A stretch of DNA of 7,691 nt from an uncultured Collinsella sp. (GTDB taxonomy: Bacteria > Actinomycetota > Coriobacteriia > Coriobacteriales > Coriobacteriaceae): assembly GCA_902494545.1 (NCBI GenBank), contig CABUTP010000064.1:1-7691 (forward strand), written 5' to 3'. Below the pieces are notes generated by a model. That model had not been told where the DNA came from and made no database searches. It saw only the letters and a list, made by a program, of their open reading frames with translations. The position numbers and the translations under genes were made by a program. Below, in pieces: positions 6,515 to 7,691 of this stretch (positions within the stretch are counted from its first letter, which is position 1; each line of letters starts with the position of its first letter).

Positions 6515-7543
6515 CTAGCGCTGAACGTAGGCGCGAACCAGCTCGTAGGTATTGCGCACGCCGTCGATGTGGCTGCGCTCGTAGTTGTGGCTCGCGTACA
6601 CGCCGGGGCCGATCAGGCCATGGCGAATGTCGTAGCCGGCAGAGAGCGTGGCCTCGACGTCCGAACCGTAATGCGGATACACGTCGATGGCGTAATCGAG
6701 CTCAAGCTCGCGCGCGATATTGGACAGCGTGGTCACCAGGTCGTAGTTGTACGGACCGCCCGAATCCTTGGCGCAAATCGACACCATGCGCTCGGTGCAG
6801 CCCAGGTCGTCGCCCACGCAGCCCATGTCCACGCTGATCATCTCGCGCGTGTCGGCCGGCACAAAGGCACCGCCGTGGCCGACCTCCTCGTACACCGTAA
6901 AGAGCAGCGACACCTTGCGCGAAAGCGACACCTCGCCTTCGGCGACGGCGCGGGCCAGACCCAGCAGAATCGACGCGGACAGCTTGTCGTCAAGGAAGCG
7001 ACTCTTGATGTAGCCGCTCTCCGTCACCGTGGTGCGCGGATCCATAGCGATGATGTCGCCCGTCTGAATACCCAGCTCGAGCACATCGTCCTTGCTGTCA
7101 ACATTCTCGTCGAGCAGAATTTCCATGTTCTTCTCGATGGTCTTGACCGGCTCATCGGCCACGTGCGCCGAAGGCTCAGTATTGAGGACCACACCCGTGT
7201 AGACATTGCCATCGCGCGTATAAACGGTGCAGTTCTCGCCATCGGCCGTAGACCACTGATGCCCGCCGAGTGTCGTGGGGCGCAGGCGACCATTGTCCTT
7301 AATGGAGCGCACCATGGCGCCCAGGGTATCGACATGGCTCGCCAACACGAGCGGCTCACCCTCACCACCAAGCTCAACGAGCACATTGCCCTTATTGGAG
7401 CGCTCGGGCCCAAAGCCCATATCGCGCAACGTCTCCATCAGATAATCAGTCGCCGCACGGGTATAGCCCGTCGGCGAAGCAATCGAGGTAAGCGCCTTCA
7501 GCTGGTCAGTAATATAGGAGAGCGTAGAATCCATCTTGGACAC
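6515..7543 (-). CDS. M42 family metallo-aminopeptidase (glutamyl aminopeptidase/PepA-like)
   Basis: This is a cytoplasmic two-metal aminopeptidase of the M42 family, which trims peptides from their N-terminus as large multimeric shells. Counting from the GTG at 7543 (342 residues), the metal and catalytic residues are visible. They are His70 and Asp72 in HVDTLG, Asp185 in RFLDDKLSAS, Glu219-Glu220 in YEEVGHGG, Asp239 in ISVDMG, and His325 in SHNYERSHID. The length is normal for M42. The start is not certain. GTG at 7543 has AAAAGGG 8 bases upstream. ATG at 7534 has no good ribosome site. ATG at 7600 would add 19 residues unlike the family. Which substrate residues it prefers (Glu/Asp, Leu or other) cannot be read from sequence alone. 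It is transcribed by itself and convergent with mnmA. Confidence 0.93.
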   Translation of the reverse strand: MSKMDSTLSYITDQLKALTSIASPTGYTRAATDYLMETLRDMGFGPERSNKGNVLVELGGEGEPLVLASHVDTLGAMVRSIKDNGRLRPTTLGGHQWSTADGENCTVYTRDGNVYTGVVLNTEPSAHVADEPVKTIEKNMEILLDENVDSKDDVLELGIQTGDIIAMDPRTTVTESGYIKSRFLDDKLSASILLGLARAVAEGEVSLSRKVSLLFTVYEEVGHGGAFVPADTREMISVDMGCVGDDLGCTERMVSICAKDSGGPYNYDLVTTLSNIARELELDYAIDVYPHYGSDVEATLSAGYDIRHGLIGPGVYASHNYERSHIDGVRNTYELVRAYVQR

Positions 7544-7551
7544 CAAAGTCA

Positions 7552-7584
7552 CCCTTTTATATCGAATTAAACCCACAGCAACAA
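7552..7584 (-). promoter_or_regulatory. Candidate ribosome site and promoter of the M42 gene, overlapping
   Basis: Minus-strand AAAAGGG (7558-7552) is 8 bases before GTG 7543. It overlaps TATAAA (7561-7556), which lies 17 bases after TTGTTG (7584-7579), an otherwise good promoter pair. Both cannot serve the same transcript. If the promoter is used, the leader before GTG would be only about six bases. Confidence 0.4.
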
Positions 7585-7608
7585 TACCACCGCGAACCAT
7601 CTTTTTAC

Positions 7609-7691
7609 TTAGCGAGATAACCCATTGAGCTCCTCAGAACTGCGCCCGCCACGATAACGAGCCGGCGGGCCCCTGCCCGTTAGCCCCACAA
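7609..7691 (-). other. Possible 3' end of an upstream minus-strand gene (27 codons, partial)
   Basis: A minus-strand frame is open from the window edge to a TAA at 7611-7609 and ends in RYRGGRSSEELNGLSR. It uses the otherwise rare codons CTA and TTA, and I recognise no family. It may be a gene tail or chance. The hairpin arms GCCCGCC/GGCGGGC (7644-7650 and 7664-7670) lie inside it, which argues for non-coding DNA. Confidence 0.2.

Noticed and set aside
6491..7570. 359-codon plus-strand frame
   Set aside because: It is the antisense shadow of the M42 peptidase gene, which has all metal-binding motifs.

Overview
This is a chromosomal, protein-rich stretch from a high-GC bacterium. Gene content and style (GC-rich codons, an IscR-like Rrf2 regulator divergent from cysK, a YerC/TrpR-like protein, an AddB/RexB-like nuclease subunit, long imperfect palindromes between genes) fit the Coriobacteriia, probably Collinsella. 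That placement is an inference from style and was not tested by any search. I see no prophage, transposase, CRISPR array, tRNA or rRNA.

Layout, left to right. (1) 1-2122, minus: 5' two thirds of an AddB/RexB-like exonuclease subunit gene, cut by the window edge and interrupted by one in-frame TAG at 1705-1703. (2) 2123-2343: a 90-bp near-perfect palindrome directly abutting a textbook UUCG terminator. (3) 2344-2643, minus: YerC/YecD-type TrpR-like regulator. (4) 2644-2968: divergent promoter region. (5) 2969-3334, plus: small YvlD-type four-helix membrane protein. (6) 3375-3407: bidirectional terminator between convergent genes. (7) 3477-3905, minus: Rrf2/IscR-type regulator with four clustered cysteines. 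(8) 3906-4158: divergent control region with an operator-like dyad placed exactly in the cysK promoter spacer. (9) 4159-5097, plus: cysK. (10) 5098-5277: extended -10 promoter overlapping a terminator. (11) 5278-6378, plus: mnmA. (12) 6379-6514: a second long palindrome between convergent genes. (13) 6515-7543, minus: M42 aminopeptidase. (14) 7544-7691: its upstream region, with a short open frame running off the window.

The functional core is a sulfur module. The Rrf2 regulator probably senses Fe-S or cysteine status and controls cysK. CysK makes cysteine, and MnmA uses cysteine-derived persulfide sulfur to thiolate tRNA wobble uridines. The cysteine desulfurase that normally links these steps is not in the window. 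The most distinctive observations are the single nonsense codon in an otherwise intact nuclease gene, the promoter/operator architecture ahead of cysK, the overlapping terminator and promoter ahead of mnmA, and two long imperfect palindromes that look like dispersed intergenic repeats. I found no convincing evidence of a wholly new multi-gene system.
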